Positions 9,960-19,552 of a stretch of 64,000 bases of DNA are shown piece by piece (within the stretch, counting starts at the first letter, position 1; the number at the start of each line of letters is the position of its first letter). Under the pieces are notes generated by a model, which was given only the letters and a program-made list of their open reading frames with translations, did not search any database and was not told the origin of the DNA. The stretch covers positions 1 through 64,000 of the forward strand of contig CATBQD010000008.1 of assembly GCA_949505625.1 (NCBI GenBank), in the 5' to 3' direction. This stretch comes from an uncultured Bacilli bacterium (lineage in GTDB: Bacteria; Bacillota_I; Bacilli_A; RF39; UBA660). The position numbers and the translations under genes are program-made.

Positions 9960-11708
9960 TTACTTTTCTAGTTTTATTCCTAATTCTTTTAATTGTTTTT
10001 CTTCTACAATATTTGGTGCCTCACTCATCAAATCAGATGCACTTGCTGTTTTAGGGAACGCAATTACATCTCTAATATTTTCTGTTTTCGATAATAGCAT
10101 TGTTAAACGGTCTAAGCCAAACGCAATTCCACCATGTGGAGGAGTTCCATATTGAAATGCATCAATAAAGAAACCAAACTTTTCTTTCGCTGATTCTGGA
10201 GTAAATCCTAATGCTTCAAACATTTTCTTTTGCGTTTCAGCATTATGAATACGAATACTTCCTCCTCCAGCTTCATAACCATTAATTACAATATCATAAG
10301 CTTTTGCTTTACATTCACCAGGATTGCTCATAAGTCTATCTACATCACTATCATGAGGAGCGGTAAAAGGATGATGACAAGCCATATATCTTTTTTCTTC
10401 CTCACTATATTCAAAAACTGGAAAATTAACTACCCAAAGAAGTTTATAATCCTCTGAATCAATCAAACCTAACTCTTTTCCAAGTTTTACACGCAATGCT
10501 CCCAAACTTGTTTTTACAATATTCTTCTTATTTGCAACAATTAATACTAAGTCATTATTTTCTAATTTTAGTCTTTGTTTTACATCTACTAACTCTTCTG
10601 TAGAAAGAACTTTGATAATACTTCCTGAAAGCTCATTATCCATAAATTTTAAATAAGCAAGTCCTGTTGCTCCATATGTTTTTACAAACTCTGTTAATGT
10701 ATCAAGATTTTTTCTAGAATATTTGAGAGCTGCATTTTTTACTACAATGGCATTAATAATTCCATTTTCTTCAATGACTGATTTAAAAACCCCAAATTCT
10801 GTATTTTTAAAGATGGGAGTAATATCTTCTATTTTCATATCAAAACGTAAATCTGGTTTATCACTTCCATATTTGTCAATCGCTTCATCATACTCCATTT
10901 TTAAAAGTGGAAGATCAATATCAATTCCTTTTACTTTTTTAAAGATATTTGCAATTAAACGTTCTGCTAAATCCATAACATCATTTTGTTCTACAAAGCT
11001 CATTTCCAAGTCGATTTGCGTAAATTCTGGTTGTCTATCTGCTCTTAAATCCTCATCTCTAAAACACTTGGCAATTTGATAATAACGCTCCATTCCCCCA
11101 ACCATTAACAACTGTTTAAATAATTGTGGGGATTGTGGAAGGGCATAAAATTTTCCATTGTTCACTCTAGAAGGTACCAAATAATCTCTTGCTCCTTCTG
11201 GCGTCGATTTACAAAGAACTGGTGTTTCTACTTCTACAAAGTCTTCACCATCTAAAAATTCTCTTGTTGCTTTCATAATTTGATGACGAGTCATAATTTT
11301 TTCTTTGATAGCATTTCTTCTTAAGTCTAAATAGCGATATTTTAGTCTAGTATCTTCTAAAGCAGTGGTTGTATCACTAATTTCAAATGGCAAATCATTT
11401 GCTACATTTAAAATTTCAATATTGCTTACTTCTAATTCAATATCTCCAGTTTCCATATTTGGATTTTTACTTTCACGCTCTTTTATTGTTCCAGTAAGTG
11501 CTACAACGTACTCGTTTTTCAAAGTTTCAGCAATTTTATAGCAGTCCTGCCCTGGCCTTACCAATGCCTGGACCACACCACTACGGTCTCTTAAATCTAG
11601 AAATAATAGTCCTCCTAAGTTTCTTTTCTTATTTACCCAACCATGTAAAGTTACTATTTTTCCAACATCTTTTAGTCTAAATTCATTATTTTTATATTGT
11701 TTCATCAT
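9960..11708 (-). CDS. aspS: Aspartyl-tRNA synthetase
   Basis: 582 aa with class II aaRS motifs (FRDEDLRADRQPEFTQIDLEMSF, GGIAFGLDRL); preceded by an Asp-specifier T-box. Confidence 0.97.
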   Translation of the reverse strand: MMKQYKNNEFRLKDVGKIVTLHGWVNKKRNLGGLLFLDLRDRSGVVQALVRPGQDCYKIAETLKNEYVVALTGTIKERESKNPNMETGDIELEVSNIEILNVANDLPFEISDTTTALEDTRLKYRYLDLRRNAIKEKIMTRHQIMKATREFLDGEDFVEVETPVLCKSTPEGARDYLVPSRVNNGKFYALPQSPQLFKQLLMVGGMERYYQIAKCFRDEDLRADRQPEFTQIDLEMSFVEQNDVMDLAERLIANIFKKVKGIDIDLPLLKMEYDEAIDKYGSDKPDLRFDMKIEDITPIFKNTEFGVFKSVIEENGIINAIVVKNAALKYSRKNLDTLTEFVKTYGATGLAYLKFMDNELSGSIIKVLSTEELVDVKQRLKLENNDLVLIVANKKNIVKTSLGALRVKLGKELGLIDSEDYKLLWVVNFPVFEYSEEEKRYMACHHPFTAPHDSDVDRLMSNPGECKAKAYDIVINGYEAGGGSIRIHNAETQKKMFEALGFTPESAKEKFGFFIDAFQYGTPPHGGIAFGLDRLTMLLSKTENIRDVIAFPKTASASDLMSEAPNIVEEKQLKELGIKLEK

Positions 11709-11730
11709 ATTCCTCCTCTTTCTTGGTATT

Positions 11731-11945
11731 AAAAAACGCCCTTAAGAAAAATCTTAAGGACGAGCTTTTTACCCGTGGTACCACCTTATTTTATTGCATT
11801 TAACAATCTCTAATCTTTAACGCAGATGATACGATTATCTATACATTTAGTGTCTTCAAAAGAATTCTTCCAAATGGTTTCACCAAATCCATTCTCTCTT
11901 TTAGAAAGTATTTCTTTTTACTCCTCTAAATAATAATAACTATGC
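11731..11945 (-). promoter_or_regulatory. T-box leader controlling aspS
   Basis: Minus strand T-box sequence AAGGTGGTACCACGGG (11771-11787), terminator CGTCCTTAAGATTTTTCTTAAGGGCGTTTTTT (11731-11762), specifier context TTTGAAGACACT with GAC (Asp) at 11852-11854, stem I GGTGAAACC element. Confidence 0.92.
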
Positions 11946-11981
11946 TTTTAGTATAACTTTAAATTATTTATTCGTCAATAC

Positions 11982-12836
11982 CTAAGCTGATTTTTTAAAC
12001 GCAAATCCAATTAATTCCAAAATTTTCGATTTGTTTCCTTTTTCTACTTCTATTTGTTCATAAAATTGGTCTAATAATGTTTGTTCTTCTATATAGCTAT
12101 GACTAATCAATTTACCACTTTTCTCTTGATTTCTTGATAGAAATCTTCCATATTCTCCAGCTTTATCTAGCTCTGTATTTTCGACTACCATATAGTTTGG
12201 ATGAGTCACTTCTAATACATCTGTTTTAATGACATTCCCAAGTAAATGCATGCGAGAGCCTGTTCCATAACAAGAAAGATATATTCCATTTAAATGGTCT
12301 TCTTCAAATGTTTTTACTTTAGAATCTGTCACTTCTATCTCACTATGTTCAATTCGAAGATTTCCTTTTAGTGCTGATATTTTAACCCCATATCTTCCAA
12401 CAAATGCACAGTCTCTATAAACTGTTGTTCCAGTAGAAGATTGTAATGTTAACGCTGACAAACTTTCTATTCTATTTTTATTAAAAGACTGAATATCAGA
12501 TACAATAGAAATATCTCCTGAAGCTCTCATATTCATTCCCTCTGGCATTCTAAAATATCCTCCATTAATTGAAAGTGCTCCTAAATTTTCAGTATTCACA
12601 GCTTCTTTCATTACTACTTTGTATGCATCCAATACTATTTTTTCGCAAAGTCGATTTCCAATCGAAAATTCTAATGAATTTCTTCTAGAATAAAATTCAA
12701 AATTAAGAAATGTACAATTCTTAAATATAAATGTACAATTCTCATAGCCGTCAGTTGGAAATTTTCCAATCAATGTGTCATCATGAATAACAATCGTTTT
12801 TCCATATTGTCTTGACATTTTCATTCCTCCTAACAA
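11982..12836 (-). CDS. Hypothetical protein, possible beta-helix-type repeat fold
   Basis: 284 aa ORF with ribosome-binding site; repeated short beta-rich NCTF/DCAF/HSEIEV-type segments. Confidence 0.5.
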   Translation of the reverse strand: MLGGMKMSRQYGKTIVIHDDTLIGKFPTDGYENCTFIFKNCTFLNFEFYSRRNSLEFSIGNRLCEKIVLDAYKVVMKEAVNTENLGALSINGGYFRMPEGMNMRASGDISIVSDIQSFNKNRIESLSALTLQSSTGTTVYRDCAFVGRYGVKISALKGNLRIEHSEIEVTDSKVKTFEEDHLNGIYLSCYGTGSRMHLLGNVIKTDVLEVTHPNYMVVENTELDKAGEYGRFLSRNQEKSGKLISHSYIEEQTLLDQFYEQIEVEKGNKSKILELIGFAFKKSA

Positions 12837-12949
12837 GCTGCCCTTTTAGAAAGACATTATGATAATGTATCATTTTTTATGTATTCATGTCAATAACTTT
12901 TTTATTTTTTTGTATTTTTTTTGTTAAATAATGTAAAAAGAGTAATTTC

Positions 12950-14974
12950 TTACTCTTCTATATAATCACAACTACTACATTTTACTTTTTTATTTTTCTC
13001 AACTAACATACTTTTACATTCTGGACATTCTTTCCCAATTGGCTTATCCCAGTATGCTGTTTTGCACTTTGGATAGTTATTACATCCGTAGAAAACTTTT
13101 CCTCTTTTGGTTTTCTTTTCAATTATTTTTCCTTCACAATTTGGACAATCTATTATTTCTATTGTTTCTTTTGGTTCTGCTTTGATGTATTTACACTCTG
13201 GAAAATTGCTACAAGCAACAAAACTTCCATATTTTCCTTTTCTAATAACAAGTGGGTGTCCACATTCTGGACAAACTTCCCCTGTTTCCTCTGCTACTTT
13301 CTTAGGCATTGCATCAAAGGCATGTTTGACACTCGGTTCAAACTCTTTATAAAAATCTTCTAAGGTCTCATACCAAACAATATCCCCATCTGCAATCTGG
13401 TCTAAGTCTTTTTCCATATTTGCTGTATACTCTACATTAATTAAATGAGAAAAATAATCTTGTAATTTATCTGTAATTTCAAATCCAATATCAGTTGGAA
13501 TGAATTTCTTTTCTACAACATTTACATATCCCCTTGTTTTCAATGTTTCCATCGTTGTTGCATAAGTACTAGGTCTACCAATTCCTAGCTCTTCCATTTC
13601 TTTAATCAGTTTTGCTTCTGTATATCTTGCAGGTGGTTTTGTAAAATGTTGTTCTTTTTCTATATCTTCTGAAATAATCATTTCATTTACTTTTAGTTCT
13701 GGAAGTGATTTATCTTTGGTATCTTCATAATCCCCATAGACTTTTAAATAACCATCAAATGTAATGATTTGACCTGATGCTTTGAATTGATAATCATGAT
13801 TATTTAGAATTACTGTTGTATTATCTGTTTTCGCATCTGTCATGATAGAAGCCAAAGCACGACAATATATTAATCGATATAATTTATATTCATCTGCTGT
13901 TAAGTATGGTCTAACACTTTCTGGCGTTCTATTAATACTGGTTGGTCGAATTGCTTCATGAGCATCTTGTACATTTTCTTTTTTCTTTCCTTGTTTTGCA
14001 TGACCGACATATTCTTTTCCATAAGTTCCATTAATATAACCCATTGTTTCTTTTACAAACTCATCTGATAAACGTGTTGAGTCAGTACGCATATAACTAA
14101 TTAATCCAACAGTCTCATCTTCTAGTTTAATTCCTTCATATAATTTCTGTGCAATACTCATCGTTTTTTTAGAAGTCATTCCCAATTTAGATGAAGCATC
14201 TTGTTGCAATGTACTTGTAATAAAAGGAACTTTAGATGGTTTATTTTTAGACTTTTTCTCAACACTTTCAATCTGAAATTCGTTATTTAAACAAGATAAT
14301 ATTTTATCTGCTTCTACCTCGTTTTTTATTTCAATATCTTTATGATTGTGTGCGAATAATTCGGCCTCAAACTCTTTGAATATTGCATTGATAGTCCAAT
14401 ATTCTTCTGCTTTGAATGCTTCTATTTCTCTTTCTCTATCAACGACTAATTTTAAAGCGACACTTTGAACTCTTCCTGCACTGCTTCCATCTGTTTTAGA
14501 CTGAATTAATTTACTCAAGCGGAATCCAATAATACGGTCCAATATTCTTCTTGTTTCTTGACTATTTACTAAATCCTGGTCAATCTTTCTAGCATTTTTA
14601 AAGGACTCTAAAATCGCATTTTTCGTAATTTCGTTAAATACAATTCGGTCATATTTTTTATTATCTAAGCCGAGTGAATCATATAAATGCCACGCAATCG
14701 CTTCTCCTTCACGGTCTGGGTCGCTTGCTAAATAGACAAAATCAGAGCTTTTTACATCTTTTTTTAATTCATCAATGAGTTTTTTCTTTCCTTTAATTGG
14801 CACATAATCTGGTTTGAAATGGTCTTCAATATCTACTCCAAATCCATATTTTCCTTTCGTAGATAAATCTCTTACATGCCCTTTACTAGAAACTACTTCA
14901 TAGTCGTCTCCTAAATATGCTTTAATGGTTGTTGCTTTATGTGGCGATTCGACAATCACTAATTTTTTTCCCAT
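12950..14974 (-). CDS. topA: DNA topoisomerase I
   Basis: MGKKLVIVESPHKATTIKAYLG, TOPRIM DPDREGEAIAWHL, SYMRTDSTRLS active site, C-terminal zinc ribbons. Confidence 0.97.
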   Translation of the reverse strand: MGKKLVIVESPHKATTIKAYLGDDYEVVSSKGHVRDLSTKGKYGFGVDIEDHFKPDYVPIKGKKKLIDELKKDVKSSDFVYLASDPDREGEAIAWHLYDSLGLDNKKYDRIVFNEITKNAILESFKNARKIDQDLVNSQETRRILDRIIGFRLSKLIQSKTDGSSAGRVQSVALKLVVDREREIEAFKAEEYWTINAIFKEFEAELFAHNHKDIEIKNEVEADKILSCLNNEFQIESVEKKSKNKPSKVPFITSTLQQDASSKLGMTSKKTMSIAQKLYEGIKLEDETVGLISYMRTDSTRLSDEFVKETMGYINGTYGKEYVGHAKQGKKKENVQDAHEAIRPTSINRTPESVRPYLTADEYKLYRLIYCRALASIMTDAKTDNTTVILNNHDYQFKASGQIITFDGYLKVYGDYEDTKDKSLPELKVNEMIISEDIEKEQHFTKPPARYTEAKLIKEMEELGIGRPSTYATTMETLKTRGYVNVVEKKFIPTDIGFEITDKLQDYFSHLINVEYTANMEKDLDQIADGDIVWYETLEDFYKEFEPSVKHAFDAMPKKVAEETGEVCPECGHPLVIRKGKYGSFVACSNFPECKYIKAEPKETIEIIDCPNCEGKIIEKKTKRGKVFYGCNNYPKCKTAYWDKPIGKECPECKSMLVEKNKKVKCSSCDYIEE

Positions 14975-15035
14975 AATTCACTTCCTTTATGTCAATACTA
15001 ATTTATACACTATAATTAAAAACTTGTCAACTTCC

Positions 15036-15974
15036 TTATGATACTTTTCCACATTTGCTTCCCCAAGACTCAATAAATTTAGAATCTTTATAAATTCTTA
15101 AAATTTCACAATGATTTGAGCATTTTTCACATTCTCTTCCTTTCGTTTCAAATGTAATGTCTGCTACATCTAGACTTCTCATTTTTCCATCCTCGTATTT
15201 ATGTGCTAGCAAGGCAATTCCAATGGCTCCCATCAAATGACTGTTTGGGTCCACAATAATATCTTCCTTTAAAACTTCACTAAAATATTTTGTAACCCCT
15301 TCATTCTTACTCACTCCACCTTGAAACACAATCGGTGGCATTATTTTTTTTCCTTTTCCTACATTGTTTAAATAATTTAACACAACACTTTTACAAAGTC
15401 CTGCAATAATGTCTTCTTTTTTATATCCAACTTGTGCTTTATGAATCAAATCAGACTCTGCGAAAACAGTACAACGTGCCGCTATTTTTACTGGATTTTT
15501 TGAAGTAAGAGCAAGATGTCCAAAGTCTTCTATATCTACTCCTAGTCGTTTGGCTTGACTTGATAAAAAGGAACCAGTTCCTGCTGCACAAAGCGTATTC
15601 ATTGCATAATCTTCTATTAATCCATCTTTTAATAAAATCATTTTAGAATCTTGCCCACCAATTTCTAAGATTGTTCTAACATCTGGATAAAAATGGGTAG
15701 TTCCAATAGCGTGTGCTGTAATTTCATTTTTAACAACATTGGCATCTACCATCAATCCAATCAACTTTCTAGCACTCCCCGTTGTTCCAATTCCATAAAT
15801 TTCTATTTCTTCCTCTAAACTTTCTTTTAGTTGATGTAATAAGTCTTTTACTGCTTTGATTGGATTTCCCTCTGTCCATATATAACTAGAAGTTACAATA
15901 TTATGTTGTTCATCTAATATAACTCCTTTTGTAGAAATAGAGCCAATATCAATTCCTAAATAACCTTTTTTCAA
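15036..15974 (-). CDS. Acyl-CoA dehydratase activase-like ATPase (BadF/BadG/HgdC family)
   Basis: GIDIGSISTKGVILDE phosphate motif, GGQDSKMI, CAAGTGSFLSSQAKRLG, AARCTVFAESDLIH. Confidence 0.92.
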   Translation of the reverse strand: MKKGYLGIDIGSISTKGVILDEQHNIVTSSYIWTEGNPIKAVKDLLHQLKESLEEEIEIYGIGTTGSARKLIGLMVDANVVKNEITAHAIGTTHFYPDVRTILEIGGQDSKMILLKDGLIEDYAMNTLCAAGTGSFLSSQAKRLGVDIEDFGHLALTSKNPVKIAARCTVFAESDLIHKAQVGYKKEDIIAGLCKSVVLNYLNNVGKGKKIMPPIVFQGGVSKNEGVTKYFSEVLKEDIIVDPNSHLMGAIGIALLAHKYEDGKMRSLDVADITFETKGRECEKCSNHCEILRIYKDSKFIESWGSKCGKVS

Positions 15975-17059
15975 CGTTTTTTCCTCATTTCTAACATATC
16001 ATAAAAAGCTTCTAATCTGGTTTTAATTCCAACTTCTGATGTGTTTGTATCAAAACTAAAAAATAAAATTGGTACATTATAATCATTACAAACTTTTGTT
16101 AAAATTGGCATTGCTCCAATTTCTGGAGTACAAAAGGAAGATTTGATATGAATAATTCCATCATATCCTTGTTCGCATAGTTCCTTCGCTCTAGCAATGT
16201 TATCCATAGCATCTGCTCCCATTTGGTACGTTACATATTCAGAAATTTCTTTTAAGTATTGTTTTACTTTTTTATGTTTTTGAAATAATAAATATGTGAC
16301 ATTGGTAAATCGCTTGATTTCAAAATTCATAGAAGCTAAAGTTCGCTCTAATTCATAATTAGAATATGGTTCCATCACTGTATAAAGTTCTCCTATGATT
16401 CCAATCTTGAGCGGATTTTCTGGCTTTTGAATTGGAATATTCTCTATTTCTTGCTTGTATTTTTGATATACCTTTTTTAACTCATGATGTGTTTTTACCA
16501 TTTTAAATTTATGAAGCATTTCTGCTTTTACTTTTTCAAAACTTCCTTTTTTTATTTCAAAACCAATATGCTCTCTAATATAATGGTCTATACTATCCAT
16601 ATATTTTAACATTCGTTTTGTAATACTCCCATAATATAAAACTTTTAAAATGGAAAACTTAGGGTCAATTTCCTTCATCATCCGATAGATTCTTTTAAAG
16701 TCTGTTTTCCCAGCTGTTACCAAGTTATAGAATCTGCATTCATATCCTAAATCCTTGATAATCTGTTCTTGCAGTTCTGCATAATATCCATACCTACATC
16801 CCCCTCCTGCTTGAATTAATATTTTGGCACCACTATCAAGCCCTTCTATTAAAGTTCCCAATGTATATTTAAATGGAGTACAAACAAATTCTGGACTATA
16901 CTTAGAACCTATTTCAATTGTTTTAGAGGTAATTGGTTTTGGTTTTATAATCTTATTGTGAATGATATGAGAAAGTAGAAAGTGAGCTGGTACTGCATAA
17001 TCTCCCATAATAGGAAATACAACACTATCTAACTGTTTTTTTATTTTCAAGGATATCAA
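15971..17059 (-). CDS. Activase-associated DUF2229-like / 2-hydroxyacyl-CoA dehydratase-like protein
   Basis: 362 aa; QAGGGCRYGYYAELQ, KSSFCTPEIGAMPIL; overlaps the activase gene by 4 nt. Confidence 0.8.
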   Translation of the reverse strand: MISLKIKKQLDSVVFPIMGDYAVPAHFLLSHIIHNKIIKPKPITSKTIEIGSKYSPEFVCTPFKYTLGTLIEGLDSGAKILIQAGGGCRYGYYAELQEQIIKDLGYECRFYNLVTAGKTDFKRIYRMMKEIDPKFSILKVLYYGSITKRMLKYMDSIDHYIREHIGFEIKKGSFEKVKAEMLHKFKMVKTHHELKKVYQKYKQEIENIPIQKPENPLKIGIIGELYTVMEPYSNYELERTLASMNFEIKRFTNVTYLLFQKHKKVKQYLKEISEYVTYQMGADAMDNIARAKELCEQGYDGIIHIKSSFCTPEIGAMPILTKVCNDYNVPILFFSFDTNTSEVGIKTRLEAFYDMLEMRKKR

Positions 17060-17936
17060 TAAAGCTTTCTAAACGAGTTTCCATTCCAGCACTCCCACTT
17101 TCTTCATCAATAATCAAATTTAAATACGGAATATTAATCTTTCTCATAATCAATTCATTGACTAGACTATCAGGTCCACAAGGGAAAGATGATAAAAATA
17201 ATATGCCATCTATATTATCTTTTATTACTGGTATTGTTTCTATCAATTCTTTGTTATATTTCCAATATAAATTTGGAGAAAGTGATTCTTCTGAATTTCG
17301 ATTTTCATTAAGAGTTATCATTTCTCCGTCGATTGCAGTTACATTTAAATCGGACAATATTTTTTTTATGGAATTCCCTATAAAAGTATCTTCAAAATTA
17401 TATGGATGACTAATAATAAGCAATTTGATATTTGTCATATTTAATTTTTTTAATTCTTGTATTCTTTGTTTCTTTCGCATTTTTATGAATTTTTCTATAC
17501 TATGAAAATAAGCAATTTTGGATTGTTCTTTTCCTTTTCCTAAGGATATTCCTAAATGAATAAAACCTTCTAATTCTGATTTTTTATGAGCAACATCCAC
17601 ATTATATGTTAATAAAGGAGTTTTAAAAAGGTTTGACACAATATCATAAAGACTTAAGAAATTGGTACAAGTCTGTTCAAATGTCCCATAGTTGTCAATT
17701 CTAGGAACTAATATATAATCACATTTTTCTTCTAAATAGTGAATATGACCTAAATAAAGCTTTAATGAAAGACACATTTCATCATTCGCAAGTTTGCAGC
17801 CTTGTTCTAATATATCTTTTGTTGTATTGGGACTAATCACAACTTCACATCCTAATTCTTCTAAAAAGGCTTTCCACATTGTTCCATAATAATAATAGTG
17901 TAAGGCTTTTGGTATTCCTATTTTTATCTTGTCCAT
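17025..17936 (-). CDS. DUF2229-like acyl-CoA dehydratase activase-related protein
   Basis: Start moved to MDKIKIGIPKALHYYYYGTMWKAF (ribosome-binding site AGGTGATAAG); conserved Cys in QGCKLANDEMCLSLK, EQTCTNF and SFPCGPDSL. Confidence 0.82.
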   Translation of the reverse strand: MDKIKIGIPKALHYYYYGTMWKAFLEELGCEVVISPNTTKDILEQGCKLANDEMCLSLKLYLGHIHYLEEKCDYILVPRIDNYGTFEQTCTNFLSLYDIVSNLFKTPLLTYNVDVAHKKSELEGFIHLGISLGKGKEQSKIAYFHSIEKFIKMRKKQRIQELKKLNMTNIKLLIISHPYNFEDTFIGNSIKKILSDLNVTAIDGEMITLNENRNSEESLSPNLYWKYNKELIETIPVIKDNIDGILFLSSFPCGPDSLVNELIMRKINIPYLNLIIDEESGSAGMETRLESFIDILENKKTVR

Positions 17937-18023
17937 CTTATCACCTAAAGCATTATATGTTGTATTCTTTTCTTTATGAATAATAATTCCACAATGACAC
18001 ATATTAAAAATGGTGATAAAAAA

Positions 18024-18185
18024 ATGGAAAAACAAACAATTCATTGTTCTGTTCATAATTGTGATTTTTGTAATGAGCAAGAGAATCACTGTGAACTAGA
18101 AGAAATTAAAGTATGTAACTGTTCTAATGACCATGAAAAAGAAGCGACTATGTGTGACAGTTTCAAAGAAAAAGAAAACAGATAA
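18024..18185 (+). CDS. DUF1540-type cysteine-rich small protein
   Basis: 53 aa; IHCSVHNCDFCNEQENHCELEEIKVCNCSNDHEKEATMCDSFK pattern of spaced cysteines. Confidence 0.75.
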   Translation: MEKQTIHCSVHNCDFCNEQENHCELEEIKVCNCSNDHEKEATMCDSFKEKENR

Positions 18186-18203
18186 TTGCCTATCTGTTTT
18201 TTA
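18178..18203 (+). terminator. Terminator of the DUF1540 gene
   Basis: ACAGATA-ATTGCC-TATCTGTTTTTT. Confidence 0.7.
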
Positions 18204-18255
18204 TATAAGCCATAGTAAAAATATCTAGTTTATGATATAATAACTCTGAAATGGA

Positions 18256-19521
18256 GTGGATAAGTATATGCTCAAAATGAAACAATTAACACCAGCAGAA
18301 TTTGAGAATTTTACAAATACTTTTAATATACATTCTTTATATCAAACAGTAGAATATGCGAATGTGATGGAGCGTCAAGGATTAGGCACTTTATTTGTTG
18401 GTCTAATAGATGGAGATAATATTGTAGCAGCTTCTTTAATTATTGTTGAAAAAAGTGATGGTTTCAACTATGCTTATGCTCCTAGAGGTTTTTTAATCAA
18501 TTATAATAATTATAGTTTATTGAAAAAATTTACATCTCTTCTAAAAAAATTCCTTGGAAAAAGAGATATCATTGCGGTAAAGTTAAATCCTCTTATCATT
18601 AAAGAAATACATGATAAAGATAATCATTTAAAAGAAAGTAATGATTATTTTGGAAAAGTTTATAATGATTTAAAAAGGCTTGGATACTACCATTTAGGAT
18701 ATAATCATTTTTTTGAAGCTTTCAAACCTAGATTTGAAGCAATTCTAAATTTAGATTTCCCTTATTATCAACTATTTAGCGGAATGAGTAAAGGATATAG
18801 AACAAAAATTAGAAGTGCAGAGAAAAATGGCATGAAAGTTCATAAAGGAAACATCAATAATTTAGATTATTTATATTTACAAACAAAAGAAAAATATCCA
18901 AGAGATTTAAAATTTTTTCAAGATGTTTATCAAGTATTTGGAGCTACAAGTAAAGTAGAATTTTATTATGTCAAACTGGATACTACATATTTTCTTACAA
19001 AGACCCAAGAAGCTTATGCATTAGCAGAACAAAGAAGTACAGAGATAAATCAACAAGTTCTAGCCAATTTAGGAGAAAATAATGCGAAATTGGTTGATCT
19101 TAAAATTGTTTGTGATAATGAAGCAAACTTCTATAAAAATGAACTTATCACAGCTACAAATTTACTTCGTGATTTTCCAACTGGAGCAATACTGGCTTCT
19201 ACCATGATTATTAAGAATAAGGAGGAGATTTTTCTATTCATGGATGGATTTGATCCCAATTATAAACACTTTAATGCCAAACACTTATTACTTTGGAAAT
19301 TAATCGAGAAATTTTCTCAGGAAGGATTTAAAAGATTTAATTTAGGAGGCGTTACAAATCCACTCTTAGAAAAAAATTCTTATAAAGGTTTAAACAATTT
19401 TAAGAAAAATTTCGGTGCTGATATTTATGAATACGTTGGAGATTTAGAGCTCATCACTAACAAAACACTTTATTTTATGTATCGCAATGCAGCACCAATC
19501 AGAAACATGTTAAAACGATAA
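18256..19521 (+). CDS. FemA/B/X-family peptidoglycan interpeptide-bridge aminoacyltransferase (start may be ATG at 18268)
   Basis: YQTVEYANVMERQG, YAPRGFLINY, YRTKIRSAEKNGMKV, FNLGGVTN motifs. Confidence 0.88.
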   Translation: MDKYMLKMKQLTPAEFENFTNTFNIHSLYQTVEYANVMERQGLGTLFVGLIDGDNIVAASLIIVEKSDGFNYAYAPRGFLINYNNYSLLKKFTSLLKKFLGKRDIIAVKLNPLIIKEIHDKDNHLKESNDYFGKVYNDLKRLGYYHLGYNHFFEAFKPRFEAILNLDFPYYQLFSGMSKGYRTKIRSAEKNGMKVHKGNINNLDYLYLQTKEKYPRDLKFFQDVYQVFGATSKVEFYYVKLDTTYFLTKTQEAYALAEQRSTEINQQVLANLGENNAKLVDLKIVCDNEANFYKNELITATNLLRDFPTGAILASTMIIKNKEEIFLFMDGFDPNYKHFNAKHLLLWKLIEKFSQEGFKRFNLGGVTNPLLEKNSYKGLNNFKKNFGADIYEYVGDLELITNKTLYFMYRNAAPIRNMLKR

Positions 19522-19525
19522 AAAC

Positions 19526-19552
19526 AGTTCAAAATGAACTGCTTTTATTTTT
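19526..19552 (+). terminator. Terminator between convergent genes
   Basis: CAGTTC-AAAAT-GAACTG followed by a T-rich tract. Confidence 0.6.
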
